The notes below the pieces were generated by a model. That model searched no databases. It had not been told where the DNA came from and saw only the letters and a program-made list of their open reading frames with translations. Below are positions 16,971 through 25,772 of a stretch of DNA of 64,000 nucleotides, in pieces (position 1 is the stretch's first letter; every line of letters begins with the position of its first letter). The position numbers and the translations under genes are program-made. Source of the DNA: Pararoseomonas baculiformis (GTDB lineage: Bacteria > Pseudomonadota > Alphaproteobacteria > Acetobacterales > Acetobacteraceae); assembly GCF_017813395.1 (NCBI RefSeq), contig NZ_JAGIZB010000011.1, positions 1 to 64,000 of the forward strand. The letters run 5' to 3'.

Positions 16971-17476
16971 GCCTCGTTCTCCGAGATGGCGGCGCGGATG
17001 CCGCGGCGGGTGCGGTCGAGCAGGCGAAGGAGCGAGGCGCGGTCGCTGGCGGAAAGCCCGCCGAGCAGCTCGGCCACCCATTCCTCATGCGCCGTGCTCT
17101 GGCGCGCGAATTCGCGCCGGCCCTGGGGCGTGAGGCGGAGGGTGACGGCGCGGCGGTCCGCCTGCACGGCGCGGCGCTCGATCAGCCCTTCCTCCTCCAG
17201 CCTGGCGGCGAGGCCGGTGACGTTGCCGCCCGTGACCATCATGCGGCGGCTGATCTCGCCGGGGGTGAGGCCGTCCGGGGCGCGCTCGAGCTGCGCCAGG
17301 AAATCGAAGCGGGGCAGGGTGGTGTCGAAGCTGGCGCGGAGGCGGCGGCGGATCTCGGCCTCGATCAGCCGGGCGCAGGAGAGCATGCGCAGCCAGAGGC
17401 GGAGGTCGTCCTTGTGGCCCGCCGGGGCGTGGTCCAGCGCGGTCTCGGCGTCCACATGGGTGTCGGGCGGGCTCAC
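16967..17476 (-). CDS. MarR-family regulator of the anthranilate locus
   Basis: A 169-residue winged-helix regulator. The GTG start at 17476 overlaps the SDR stop by 4 nt. The DNA-binding part is [46 protein letters not shown], with the wing at [19 protein letters not shown]; dimerisation helices lie at both ends. MarR proteins in aerobic CoA-dependent aromatic pathways are usually relieved by the CoA thioester. A pair of direct repeats in the divergent promoter (18231-18297) is the likely binding site. Confidence 0.9.
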   Translation of the reverse strand: MSPPDTHVDAETALDHAPAGHKDDLRLWLRMLSCARLIEAEIRRRLRASFDTTLPRFDFLAQLERAPDGLTPGEISRRMMVTGGNVTGLAARLEEEGLIERRAVQADRRAVTLRLTPQGRREFARQSTAHEEWVAELLGGLSASDRASLLRLLDRTRRGIRAAISENEA

Positions 17477-18225
17477 GGCACCTCCCCACCATCTACGGCG
17501 ATGGCGCGGCCATTCACGGCACCGGCGGCGTTGCCGCAGAGGAAGAGCACGGTGGCCGCCACCTCATCCGGTTGCACCAGCCGGCCCTGGGGGTTGTGCT
17601 TCGCGAGTTCGGCGCGGGCTTCGGCCTCGCTGCGGCCGGTCTTGGCGGTGATGCGGGCGACGCTTTCGGCCACGATGTCGGTCTCGGTGAAGCCGGGGCA
17701 GACGGCGTTCACGGTCACGCCCTTCGAAGCCACCTCCAGCGCCAGGGCGCGGGTCAGGCCCAGCAGGCCATGCTTCGCGGCGGCATAGGCGGTGACATAG
17801 GGGTAGCCGCGCAGGGCGGCTGTGGAGGCGATGTTCACCACCCGGCCCCATCGGGCTTCCAGCATGGCGGGCAGGGCCGCGCGGGTCGCGGATGCGGCGC
17901 CGAGCAGGTTCACCCGGAGCATCCGCTCCCAGATCTCGTCGCCGGTCTTCAGGAAGGGCGCGCTTTCGGCGGCACCGGCGGCATTCACCAGGATGGCGGG
18001 GTGGCCGCAGCGGGCCAGGGCGGCGGGGAAGGCGCCTTCGGCGGTGACATCGGCGATCTCGAAGCCCGCGGCGCTGCCGGCTGCCACGGCGGCGCGGAGC
18101 GGGGCCTCGCGCCGGCCCATGACGGTGACCCGGGCCCCGGCGCGGGTGAGCGCGGCGGCGATGGCCAGGCCGATGCCCGACCCGCCCCCCGTCACCACCG
18201 CATGCCGCCCGGATATGCCGTCCAT
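17473..18225 (-). CDS. SDR-family NAD(P)-dependent oxidoreductase
   Basis: A 250-residue classical short-chain dehydrogenase and the first gene of the minus-strand operon. The cofactor motif is TGGGSGIGLAIA (residues about 12-23), NAAG lies near 85, the catalytic Ser is in NIASTAALRG and the YxxxK motif is YAAAKHG. The C-terminus VDGGEVP is typical. It probably oxidises the 3-hydroxyacyl-CoA (or the ring alcohol) formed in the pathway. Such enzymes are also called 3-hydroxyacyl-CoA dehydrogenases in benzoate-type clusters. The promoter is shared with the divergent monooxygenase/reductase. Confidence 0.88.
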   Translation of the reverse strand: MDGISGRHAVVTGGGSGIGLAIAAALTRAGARVTVMGRREAPLRAAVAAGSAAGFEIADVTAEGAFPAALARCGHPAILVNAAGAAESAPFLKTGDEIWERMLRVNLLGAASATRAALPAMLEARWGRVVNIASTAALRGYPYVTAYAAAKHGLLGLTRALALEVASKGVTVNAVCPGFTETDIVAESVARITAKTGRSEAEARAELAKHNPQGRLVQPDEVAATVLFLCGNAAGAVNGRAIAVDGGEVP

Positions 18226-18230
18226 GATGC

Positions 18231-18297
18231 TTGAAGCCTAAAATGTTTCTCCGGCCCGCCGCAAGCCTGTTGAACCCTTGAAAAGTTGAAGCCTAAA
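18231..18297. promoter_or_regulatory. direct-repeat operator candidate in divergent anthranilate promoter
   Basis: The 12-mer TTGAAGCCTAAA occurs exactly twice, at 18231-18242 and 18286-18297, in a 105-bp intergenic region. The copies continue as ATGTTT and CTATTT. Start-to-start spacing is 55 bp, about five helical turns. One copy lies next to the SDR start and the other overlaps the -10 region proposed for the plus-strand gene, as expected for a repressor that controls both sides. Confidence 0.65.
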
Positions 18298-18299
18298 CT
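18270..18299 (+). promoter_or_regulatory. sigma-70-like promoter of monooxygenase/reductase
   Basis: TTGAAC (18270-18275) and TAAACT (18294-18299) are spaced by 18 bp, ending 31 bp before the ATG at 18331. The match is moderate (5/6 and 4/6). The -10 overlaps the second operator repeat. Confidence 0.45.
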
Positions 18300-18330
18300 A
18301 TTTGCCGTTGCGGCACTCAGGAGGCTTCCC

Positions 18331-20664
18331 ATGCGGATCGCGGTCATCGGCGGCGGGCCTGCGGGGCTCTACTTTGCCATCCTGATGAAGCGGGACCGGC
18401 CGGAAGCGCACATCACCGTGGTGGAGCGCAACCGGGCCGACGATACCTTCGGTTTCGGCGTGGTGTTCAGCGACCAGACGCTGGAAACCTTCGAGAAGGC
18501 GGACCAGCCCTCCTACGAGGCGATCCGCGATGCCTTCGCCTACTGGGACGATATCGAAATCGTGGCTAGGCGCGCTGGTGAGCGCGACGCCAAGGGGGCG
18601 GTGCACCGGATCGGCGGCAACGGCTTCTGCGGCTGCTCCCGCCGCACCCTGCTGATGCTGCTGCAGGACCGCGCGCGCGAGCTGGGGGTGGAGCTGGAAT
18701 TCGGGCGCCAGGCGAAGCCCGAGGACTTCCCGGAGGCGGATCTGATCGTGGCGGCGGATGGCATCAACAGCCCGGTCCGCAACAGCGACCCCGCCCATTT
18801 CGCGCCGAAGATCGACCTGCGCCCCAACCGCTTCGCCTGGATGGGCAGCACGCGGCCCTTCGACGCCTTCACCTTCTTCTTCAAGGAGCGGCCCGAGGGC
18901 ATCTTCATCGCCCACTGCTACCAGTACGAGGCCAATGCCAGCACCTGGGTGCTGGAGACGGATCCGGAGACCTTCGAGCGCGCCGGATTGGACGCGATGA
19001 GCGAGGCCGAGAGCGCCGCTTTCCTGGAGGAGGTCTTCGCCGAGGAACTGCAGGGCCACCGGCTCATCACCAATCGCAGCCTGTGGCGGCAATTCCCGAT
19101 GATGCGGTGCGAGCGCTGGTCGAAGGGCAACATCGTGCTGCTCGGGGATGCGAAGGCGACCGCGCATTTCTCGATCGGATCGGGGACGAAGCTGGCGATG
19201 GAGGATGCCATTGCCCTGCATGGCGCCTTCATGCGGGGCGGCACGGTGGAGGAGGCGCTGGCGCGCTTCGAATCCGGGCGGCGCGAGGATGTGGAGAAGA
19301 TCCAGCACGCGGCGGATGTTTCGCTGGTCTGGTTCGAGCATGTGGACCGCTTCTGGCACATGCCGGCGACGCGCTTCGCCTTCGGGGTGATGACGCGTTC
19401 CAAGGCCATCACCTGGGACAATCTTGCCCTACGGGCGCCAGAGTTCGTGGAGGAATCCCGCGCGCTCTTCGAGGAGGAGGTGCGTGCGGAGGGGCTGCCG
19501 GCGGTGAAGGGCGCGCCGCCGATGTTCCAGCCCTTCCGGCTGCGCGGGATGACCGTGCCGAACCGCGTCGTCGTCTCGCCCATGTGCCAGTATTCGGCGC
19601 GGGACGGGATGCCGGATGACTGGCATCTCATGCATTACGGCGCGCGCGCCACGGGCGGGGCGGGGCTGATCTTCACGGAGATGACCTGCGTTTCCCCGGA
19701 GGCGCGGATCACCCCGGGCTGCACGGGGCTGTGGAGCGATGAGCAGGAGGCGGGCTGGAAGCGGATCGTCGATTTCGTCCATGCGCATGGGGCGGGGCGC
19801 ATCGCGCTGCAGCTCGGCCATGCCGGGCAGAAGGGCGCGACGAAGCTGATGTGGGAGGGGATGGACCAGCCGCTGGAGGAGGGGGCCTGGCCCATCGTCT
19901 CGGCCAGTGCGCTGCCCTATTTCTCCAACAGCCAGGTGCCGCGCGCGATCACCCGCGCGGAGATGGACAAGGTGCGCGACGACTTCGTCGCCGCCACGCG
20001 GCGGGGGGCGCGGGCGGGGTTCGACATGCTCGAATTCCACTGCGCCCATGGCTACCTGATGGCCAGCTTTCTCTCGCCGCTGCTGAACCATCGCACGGAC
20101 GAGTATGGCGGAAGCCTGGAGAACCGGCTGCGCTACCCGATGGAGGTCTATCGCGCCATGCGCGCCGCCTGGCCGTCGGACCGGCCGATGAGCGTGCGCG
20201 TCTCCGCGACCGACTGGGCGGAGGGCGGCGTCACGGATGAGGAGACCCTGGCCATCGCGCGCGCCTTCGCCGATGAGGGCTGCGACCTGCTGGATGTTTC
20301 CACCGGCCAGACCGTGGCGGGCAGCGCGCCGCATTACGGGCGCATGTTCCAGGTGCCCTGGTCCGACATGATCCGGAACGAGGCGAAGGTGGCGACGATC
20401 TGCGTGGGCAGCATCACCAGCGCGGACCAGGTGAACACCATTCTCGCCGCCGGGCGCGCGGATCTGGTGGCGCTGGCGCGGCCCCATCTGGTGGACCCCG
20501 CCTTCACCATGGAAGCGGCGGCCCGCTACGGCGTGCGCACGGCCTGCCCGCCGCAATATCGCTGGGGGCAGGAGGCGCTGCTGCGCAACGCGGCGCGGGA
20601 GGAGGCGGAGCTGATGGAGCTGCGCCGCAAGGCCCGGCCGAAGCGCCACGCCTGGGCGGGGTAG
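18331..20664 (+). CDS. 2-aminobenzoyl-CoA monooxygenase/reductase (ACMR-type, two-domain flavoprotein)
   Basis: A 777-residue fusion. ATG 18331 follows AGGAGG. Residues 1 to about 390 are an FAD aromatic hydroxylase: Rossmann motif [23 protein letters not shown], and the FAD ribityl segment [23 protein letters not shown]. From about 395 on there is an old-yellow-enzyme-type FMN domain: [59 protein letters not shown]. This domain order is that of 2-aminobenzoyl-CoA monooxygenase/reductase, which hydroxylates and then reduces the ring. Salicyl-CoA 5-hydroxylases share the architecture. The anthranilate-type ligase across the divergent promoter favours the aminobenzoyl substrate. It is monocistronic or nearly so. 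Confidence 0.9.
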   Translation: MRIAVIGGGPAGLYFAILMKRDRPEAHITVVERNRADDTFGFGVVFSDQTLETFEKADQPSYEAIRDAFAYWDDIEIVARRAGERDAKGAVHRIGGNGFCGCSRRTLLMLLQDRARELGVELEFGRQAKPEDFPEADLIVAADGINSPVRNSDPAHFAPKIDLRPNRFAWMGSTRPFDAFTFFFKERPEGIFIAHCYQYEANASTWVLETDPETFERAGLDAMSEAESAAFLEEVFAEELQGHRLITNRSLWRQFPMMRCERWSKGNIVLLGDAKATAHFSIGSGTKLAMEDAIALHGAFMRGGTVEEALARFESGRREDVEKIQHAADVSLVWFEHVDRFWHMPATRFAFGVMTRSKAITWDNLALRAPEFVEESRALFEEEVRAEGLPAVKGAPPMFQPFRLRGMTVPNRVVVSPMCQYSARDGMPDDWHLMHYGARATGGAGLIFTEMTCVSPEARITPGCTGLWSDEQEAGWKRIVDFVHAHGAGRIALQLGHAGQKGATKLMWEGMDQPLEEGAWPIVSASALPYFSNSQVPRAITRAEMDKVRDDFVAATRRGARAGFDMLEFHCAHGYLMASFLSPLLNHRTDEYGGSLENRLRYPMEVYRAMRAAWPSDRPMSVRVSATDWAEGGVTDEETLAIARAFADEGCDLLDVSTGQTVAGSAPHYGRMFQVPWSDMIRNEAKVATICVGSITSADQVNTILAAGRADLVALARPHLVDPAFTMEAAARYGVRTACPPQYRWGQEALLRNAAREEAELMELRRKARPKRHAWAG

Positions 20665-20720
20665 CAACCCCGGCGGCGCCCGTGCCGTTCCTCCCCCGAC
20701 AGGAGGAGGAGGAGGAACGC

Positions 20721-21206
20721 ATGTCCCGCGTGATTTCGGCGGTGTTCGACAATCGCGACGAGGCCGAGTCCGTCGTGACGCATCTGCGCGTGCATGACCG
20801 GATCACCTCGGAGCGGATCCAGGTTCATCCCGCGGAGAACGCCCAGCTTGTGGAGAATGAGGGCATCCTGCCGTCGCTTGGCCATCTGCTGATCGGTGAC
20901 TCCGAGCGGCGGACCTATACGGAGGCGGTCCGGCGCGGTTCCACCGTTGTCACGGCCGAGGTGGATGACGGGATCGCGGAGCATGTGATGGCCGTGTTCA
21001 ACCGGCACGGCGCGATCGACCTGGAACAGCGCGCCGCGAGCTGGCGGGAGGAGGGCTGGCGGGACGATCCGGAATTCGCCTCGGAAGCCGACCTGCCCGT
21101 GAACTCCTCCATGGCGGCGGGGGCCGCGAGCATGGCGGGCACGGGCGTGCCCATGGTCGATCCTGACGAGCCCGTGACCGGCCCGGGCTCCGGCCTCAGG
21201 CGCTGA
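20721..21206 (+). CDS. general stress protein 17M-like (YsnF-type N-terminus) small protein
   Basis: A 161-residue soluble protein. ATG 20721 follows a long GGAGGAGGAGGAGG ribosome-binding site, one of the strongest in the window. The N-terminal 80 residues (SRVISAVFDNRDEAESVVTHLR ... LIGDSERRTYTEAVRRGSTVVTAEV) resemble the heat-stress 17-kDa fold in bacterial stress proteins. The C-terminal 50 residues are low-complexity (Ala/Gly/Pro). The first ORF codons upstream are only the purine-rich leader. It ends in an 11-nt convergent overlap with lpxB. The biochemical role is unknown. Confidence 0.75.
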   Translation: MSRVISAVFDNRDEAESVVTHLRVHDRITSERIQVHPAENAQLVENEGILPSLGHLLIGDSERRTYTEAVRRGSTVVTAEVDDGIAEHVMAVFNRHGAIDLEQRAASWREEGWRDDPEFASEADLPVNSSMAAGAASMAGTGVPMVDPDEPVTGPGSGLRR

Positions 21207-22344
21207 TCGCCCCAAGCACGGCGCGGGCGGCGGCCTCGCTGGGGCTGCCGCCGCCGGGCGGGGCGAGCTGCGACATCACGCGCGCGAAGCCGGCTTTCTG
21301 CGCCGCGGCTTCCGGGCCGCCGGAGAGCAGGGCTTCCAGCCCCGCCGCCAGCCGGTCCGGGCGGCAATCCTGCTGGATGAACTCCGGGATCACGGGCGCA
21401 TCGGCCAGCAGGTTCACGATGCTGGCGTAGCGCACCTTCACCAGCCGCCGGACGATCTCGGCCGTGATCGGGTTCACGCGGTAGCCCACCACCATGGGAA
21501 CCCCCGCCAGCGCCACCTCCAGCGAGGAGGTGCCGGACTTGATCAGGCCTGCCGAGGCGGCGGCATAGGCGTCGTGCTTTTCCGCCAGGTCGCGGACGAG
21601 GATGGGGCCAGGGGTCCAGCCCGCGGCGGCCGTGCGCACGGCCTCTTCCACCGGCCCGGCCAGGGGAACCACGGGGCGCAGCCCCGGGACGCGGGCCGAG
21701 AGGAGGCGGAGCGCCTCCCCGAAGATGGGCAGGAGGCGCCGGATCTCGGTGCGGCGGCTGCCCGGCATCACCAGGATCACGCGTTCCTGCGGGCGGATCC
21801 CATGGGCCGCGCGGAACCGGGCGCCGTCGCCGCGGTCCGCGCCGCTTTCCAGCACGGGATGGCCGACGAAATCCACGGGGATGCCCGCCTTCTCGAAGAA
21901 GGGCGGCTCGAAGGGCAGGAGGGCAAGGATGCGGTCCAGCCGGTGGGCCATTTCCTTCACCCGCCCCTGCCGCCAGGCCCAGACCTGGGGGGCGACGTAG
22001 TGGATGACGGGGATGCCCATGGGCTTGACGCGCTTTGCCAACCGCAGGGCGAAGCCGGGGCTGTCGATGGTGACGAGGGCCGCGGGGCGCCGGGCGGTGA
22101 TGTCGGCCACGGTCTCGTCCATCCGCCGGGCAAGGCTGCGGATGTTCGGAAGCACCTCCAGCAGGCCCATCAGCGCCAGTTCCCGCATGGGGAAGAGGCT
22201 CTGCAGGCCCTGCTCCGCCAGGCGTTCGCCGCCGATCCCGGCAAAGCCGAGGCCGGGCCGCATCTCGCGCAGGCGCGCGACGAGGCGGGCGCCCAGGACA
22301 TCGCCCGATGCCTCGCCCGCGACGATGTAAACCAGTTGCGTCAT
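21196..22344 (-). CDS. lpxB: lipid-A-disaccharide synthase
   Basis: A 382-residue GT19 glycosyltransferase that joins UDP-2,3-diacylglucosamine and lipid X at the inner membrane. ATG 22344 overlaps the upstream hydrolase stop by 4 nt. Signatures are VAGEASGDVLGARLVARL, FAGIGGERLAEQGLQSLFP, HYVAPQVWAWRQGRVKEMAH, LPFEPPFFEKAGIPVDFVGHPVLE and AGLIKSGTSSLEVALAGVPMVVGY. It is not next to lpxA/fabZ as in many genomes; here it closes a small operon with a nitrilase-like and a GNAT gene. It indicates an outer membrane with lipid A. Confidence 0.95.
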   Translation of the reverse strand: MTQLVYIVAGEASGDVLGARLVARLREMRPGLGFAGIGGERLAEQGLQSLFPMRELALMGLLEVLPNIRSLARRMDETVADITARRPAALVTIDSPGFALRLAKRVKPMGIPVIHYVAPQVWAWRQGRVKEMAHRLDRILALLPFEPPFFEKAGIPVDFVGHPVLESGADRGDGARFRAAHGIRPQERVILVMPGSRRTEIRRLLPIFGEALRLLSARVPGLRPVVPLAGPVEEAVRTAAAGWTPGPILVRDLAEKHDAYAAASAGLIKSGTSSLEVALAGVPMVVGYRVNPITAEIVRRLVKVRYASIVNLLADAPVIPEFIQQDCRPDRLAAGLEALLSGGPEAAAQKAGFARVMSQLAPPGGGSPSEAAARAVLGAISA

Positions 22345-23225
22345 GCGAACCCCGCGACGGAAGCGGGCGCGACCGCGCCCAGCCATCCCTGGTGGTTGAA
22401 GACGGCGCCCTCGCGCCGTACAGCCGTGATCCGGGCGGGGTCGAGATCGGCGAAAAGCCAGCGCGGCTCGTCCAGCACGCCCTCGGCGATCACGCCGTCA
22501 TCGGGGAAGCCGCGGTCTACGGGGCCGAAGATGGCGGCCTTGCCCCGGTTCACATCCAGCGCGGCGGACCAGGGCGCCTCTCCCACCGTGGGCGTGACGG
22601 CGACGAAGCACTGGTTCTCCACGGCCCGCGCCGCGGCGGTGAGCCGCACGCGGTTGAAGCCGTGCAGCGTGTCCGTGCAGGAGGGGGCGAGGATGAGCCA
22701 GGCGCCCGCCTCCACCTGGGCCCGCACATGGAGGGGGAACTCCACGTCGTAGCAGATGGAGATCCCGATCCGGCCCCAGGGCGTCTCGAACACGGCCGGT
22801 GCTGCCCCGGCCGAGACGCCCCAGCGCTCCTTCTCGAAGCGGGTCATGTTCTGCTTGTCCTGGAAGGCCATCCGCCCATCGGGCGCGATCAGCGGGGCGC
22901 GGTTGCGGATCAGCCCGTCCGCATCGCGCATGGCCAGGCTGCCCGGCTGCAGCCAGAGGCCGGCACGCATGGCGGCGGCGCGCATCGAATCGAGGATCGC
23001 CGGGGCGGCTTCCACCATGGCGGCCAGTTCCGCCGCCTCGGTGGGCGGTGCTGCCCGGCAGAGAGAGGCGCCGAGTTCCACGCTGGCATATTCGGGCAGC
23101 ACGGCCAGCTCCGCGCCGCCCTCCCGTGCCTCGGCCAGCAGCCGGTCCAGCTTGGCAGCGAAGGCGGGCACCCCCTCCGGCCGCCCGACAGGGTAGGGCA
23201 GGAGGGCGAGGCGCAGCGGCTTCAT
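22341..23225 (-). CDS. carbon-nitrogen hydrolase (nitrilase superfamily)
   Basis: A 294-residue amidase-type enzyme, ATG 23225 overlapping the upstream GNAT stop by 4 nt. The catalytic Glu-Lys-Cys triad is visible as LAVLPEYASVE (Glu), AFQDKQNMTRFE (Lys) and ISICYDVEFP (Cys). It resembles the omega-amidase/N-carbamoylputrescine group more than true nitrilases. The substrate is unknown. In related genomes a GNAT gene directly precedes or is fused to this enzyme, and the same pairing is kept here, suggesting a shared substrate. Confidence 0.88.
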   Translation of the reverse strand: MKPLRLALLPYPVGRPEGVPAFAAKLDRLLAEAREGGAELAVLPEYASVELGASLCRAAPPTEAAELAAMVEAAPAILDSMRAAAMRAGLWLQPGSLAMRDADGLIRNRAPLIAPDGRMAFQDKQNMTRFEKERWGVSAGAAPAVFETPWGRIGISICYDVEFPLHVRAQVEAGAWLILAPSCTDTLHGFNRVRLTAAARAVENQCFVAVTPTVGEAPWSAALDVNRGKAAIFGPVDRGFPDDGVIAEGVLDEPRWLFADLDPARITAVRREGAVFNHQGWLGAVAPASVAGFA

Positions 23226-23821
23226 GCGAGATCCCTGGCCCAGAAATCGAGGCGGTGCGGGATCTCGGCCGTGCCGCCGACCTCGCGCCATTCCATGGTG
23301 GCAGCCATGCCCGGCACCGGCGCGTAGCCGCGCTTGTGCCAGAAGGCATCCAGCGGCTGGTGGGTTGCGGGGCGGCGTGGATCGGCGGCGTCGCGCCGCA
23401 CGGCGCAGAAGGCGGCGCGGCGCAGGCCCAGGGCGCGGGCATGGGCTTCCCGCGCCGCGAAGAAGGCCACGCCGATGCCGCGGCCGCGCCATTCGGGCAG
23501 CAGCACGGATTCGCCGAAATAGCAGGTGTTGGTGGGGTCCATCCCCGCCGCCGCCGCGGCCTCCAGCACGGCGCGCCCGGCTTCCTGCATGGGCTGGCAG
23601 GTCGCGGCGCCGACGGGTTCCTCGCCCGCCAGGGCCAGGATCACCGCCGCGCCCGGGCTTTCGGAATAGGCGCGGAGATAGCGCGCCTCGTAATCCTCGG
23701 CGGCATCATAGAGATAGGGCCAATCTCGGAAGACGACGGCGCGCAGGCGCGCGACCGCCGCGAGATGGGGGCGGAGCGCCTCCCCCGCGACGGTCTGGAT
23801 ACGGTGTTCGGGTTCCGGCAT
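23222..23821 (-). CDS. GNAT-family N-acetyltransferase
   Basis: A 199-residue GNAT protein. ATG 23821 is the better start; ATG 23833 adds four residues. The acetyl-CoA-binding motif A is NTCYFGESVLLPEWRGRGIGVAFFAARE, with the RGRGIG loop. The C-terminal part has an extra DAFWHKRGYAPVPGM segment typical of the fold's beta-strands 6 and 7. Its stop overlaps the nitrilase-like gene start. Context suggests an N-acyl substrate processed by the neighbour, but neither is defined. Confidence 0.82.
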   Translation of the reverse strand: MPEPEHRIQTVAGEALRPHLAAVARLRAVVFRDWPYLYDAAEDYEARYLRAYSESPGAAVILALAGEEPVGAATCQPMQEAGRAVLEAAAAAGMDPTNTCYFGESVLLPEWRGRGIGVAFFAAREAHARALGLRRAAFCAVRRDAADPRRPATHQPLDAFWHKRGYAPVPGMAATMEWREVGGTAEIPHRLDFWARDLA

Positions 23822-23863
23822 GCCGCGATGCATAGGCGGCCCGGCTGCCGGGGAAAAGCGGAA

Positions 23864-23892
23864 CGCGGCGGCGGACGGGCTCCGCCGCCGCG
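23864..23892 (-). terminator. terminator after GPP34 gene
   Basis: A perfect 12-bp stem, CGCGGCGGCGGA (23864-23875) and TCCGCCGCCGCG (23881-23892). On the minus strand it is followed by TTCCGCTTTTCCC. It lies between the GPP34 stop (23899) and the GNAT start. Confidence 0.7.
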
Positions 23893-23898
23893 TGGCCG

Positions 23899-24573
23899 CT
23901 ACATCAGGGGCGTGTAGCGGGCCATCTCCACGAAGATGTCGCGCACCGCATTGCCAAGCGAGCGGCTGAGCTCCTCCAGGTTCGCAACCTGCGCGATGCG
24001 TGGCTCGGCGGCTTCCAGCGTCTCCTCGGCCAGGATCAGCGGCAGCAGCCCCGCGGCGCGGCAGAGGCCGATCAGCAGGGAGTCGCGCGGCTCGGGGATG
24101 TCGTCGTCGAAGATCACGCCGGTCAGGCGCGCCTTCACCTCGCGCTCCTCCTTGTCGGAGATCACGGGGTAGCGGCGCTCCGGGAAGATCCAGAGGAAGC
24201 GGCCCATCTCCTCGCGGAGGATGCCGCGCTGGACCAGGCGGGCGAAGATCTGCTCGCGGAAGGAATCGGATTCGCGCCCCAGCGTCTCGATCCACCAGCG
24301 GCTGCCATGGGGGAAGTCGCCCTCGTCCGGGCCCGGGCCGGGATCGGCGGCGATGCGGGCGAGGACGCGATCCAGCAGCGGGTCGCCGGTGGGGGAGGGA
24401 TCGGTGACGTAGAGGCGCTGGGGATCCGTGTCGATCCGGTTGTGAAGGGCCAGTTCGGCCAGGATCGCGCCGGCGATGGCGTAGCCGGAGGCAGGCCCGG
24501 CCATTTCGTTGAGCCGGCCGCTCCGGTCGTCCAGCATCAGGAGGATCAGTTCCTCCGGCATGGTGAGCGGCAT
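23899..24573 (-). CDS. GPP34 (GOLPH3/VPS74) family protein
   Basis: A 224-residue protein with the GPP34 layout: the N-terminal EELILLMLDDRSGRLNEM segment, the GYAIAGAILAELALHNRID helix pair and the LARLVQRGILREEMGRFLWIFPERRYPVISDKEER region that matches the eukaryotic hairpin area. In eukaryotes GOLPH3/VPS74 binds phosphatidylinositol-4-phosphate and Golgi glycosyltransferases. The bacterial role is not known. It stands alone between terminators, so the neighbourhood gives no clear function. Frame and length are intact. Confidence 0.82.
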   Translation of the reverse strand: MPLTMPEELILLMLDDRSGRLNEMAGPASGYAIAGAILAELALHNRIDTDPQRLYVTDPSPTGDPLLDRVLARIAADPGPGPDEGDFPHGSRWWIETLGRESDSFREQIFARLVQRGILREEMGRFLWIFPERRYPVISDKEEREVKARLTGVIFDDDIPEPRDSLLIGLCRAAGLLPLILAEETLEAAEPRIAQVANLEELSRSLGNAVRDIFVEMARYTPLM

Positions 24574-24657
24574 GGAATACCCCTATTTCGTGTGGCGTGC
24601 GGGAGAGGGAAGCCCTGGCCGGGCGGGACCGTCAATCGCGGTTCCGCGAAAGATATT

Positions 24658-25110
24658 TCAGCCAGGCTTGCCGTAGAGGGTGGCGGGGTCCGCCAGCACG
24701 GGCTCAAGCGGGGCGACGGAGTCCTCGCGCAGGCCCCAGGAGAAACAGGAGCGCCGCCCGGTATGGCAGGCGACTCCGTCCTGGTGGACGATGGCCAGCA
24801 GCGCGTCCCCGTCGCAGTCCAGGCGGAGGTCGATCAGGTGCTGCACCTGGCCGGAGGTTTCGCCCTTGCGCCAGAGACCCTTCCGGGAGCGGCTGTAATA
24901 GGTGACGCGGCCGGTCGCGAGGGTTTCCTCGACAGCCTCGGCATTCATCCAGGCGAGCATCAGCACCTCGCCCGTGCCATGGGCCTGGGCGATGGCGGCG
25001 ACGAGTCCATGCGAATCGGGCTTGAGCGCGGCAAGGAAGCGCGCGCGCGCTTCGGCCGTGGGGATGTTCCAGGCCGGGAGACCGGCGGGGCGGTTGGGAG
25101 GCGTGGCCAT
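24658..25110 (-). CDS. hisI: phosphoribosyl-AMP cyclohydrolase
   Basis: A 150-residue histidine-biosynthesis enzyme that opens the purine ring of PR-AMP. Motifs are VLMLAWMNAEAVEETLATGRVTYYSRSR, LWRKGETSGQ, the metal site LRLDCDGDALL and the zinc cysteines of GVACHTGRRSCF. It is the stand-alone cyclohydrolase without a HisE fusion, as usual in alphaproteobacteria. It is divergent from the Zur-type regulator, with 70 bp between the two starts. No other his gene is in the window. Confidence 0.95.
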   Translation of the reverse strand: MATPPNRPAGLPAWNIPTAEARARFLAALKPDSHGLVAAIAQAHGTGEVLMLAWMNAEAVEETLATGRVTYYSRSRKGLWRKGETSGQVQHLIDLRLDCDGDALLAIVHQDGVACHTGRRSCFSWGLREDSVAPLEPVLADPATLYGKPG

Positions 25111-25180
25111 GCGGCCTATATAGTCCGGGTTGGCGCCGGCGTCCCCGCCCGCCCCCCGCGAGGACTGCCCCGGAACACCG

Positions 25181-25663
25181 ATGCCCCACGGCGAACACCA
25201 TCAGGCCCATGGCGACCGTGCGACGATGCTGCGCGATGCGGAGGAATCCTGCCTCCGCCGTGGCGCGCAGCTGACGCCGCTGCGCCGGCGCGTCCTGGAG
25301 ATGGTGCTGGAGGCCGACCAGCCCGTGGGAGCCTATGCGCTGCTGGACCGGCTGCGGGCCGAGCGCCCGGGGGCCGCGCCGCCCACCGTGTATCGCGCAC
25401 TGGACTTCCTGCTGGCCCAGGGCCTGATCCATCGGATCGAGCGGCTGAACGCCTTCATCCCCTGCACCGAGGCGGCGCATGGGCATGAGCACGACCATCC
25501 CCACCAGTTCCTGATCTGCCGGAACTGCGGCCGCACCGCCGAACTTTCCGACGACTCCGTGGTGGCCGCGGTGGCCGCGGCGGCGAGGTCTGCGGGGTTC
25601 AGCCCGGCGCGCACCACCGTGGAGGTGGAGGGCACCTGCGGGGCCTGCGCGGCTGCGGGCTGA
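25181..25663 (+). CDS. Fur-family regulator, Zur-type
   Basis: A 160-residue metalloregulator. ATG 25181 is preferred (MPHGEHH); ATG 25226 is possible. The winged helix is RRGAQLTPLRRRVLEMVL ... PPTVYRALDFLLAQGLIHRIE. The His-rich hinge HGHEHDHPHQFLICRNCG and the C-terminal CGAC pair give the structural zinc cysteines. The insertion and the hinge resemble Zur (zinc uptake repressor) rather than ferric Fur. No znu genes are nearby. The Fur-box-like site at 3848 may belong to another regulator. Confidence 0.85.
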   Translation: MPHGEHHQAHGDRATMLRDAEESCLRRGAQLTPLRRRVLEMVLEADQPVGAYALLDRLRAERPGAAPPTVYRALDFLLAQGLIHRIERLNAFIPCTEAAHGHEHDHPHQFLICRNCGRTAELSDDSVVAAVAAAARSAGFSPARTTVEVEGTCGACAAAG

Positions 25664-25772
25664 TGCCTGCGAAGGATTCTGATGTGCGGTTCTGATTCAC
25701 GGTATCTTCAGGGGCGCCGATCACGTTACCGTTAGTTCCCGGTTGGAAATGACCGGTACGATCGGAGACGCT

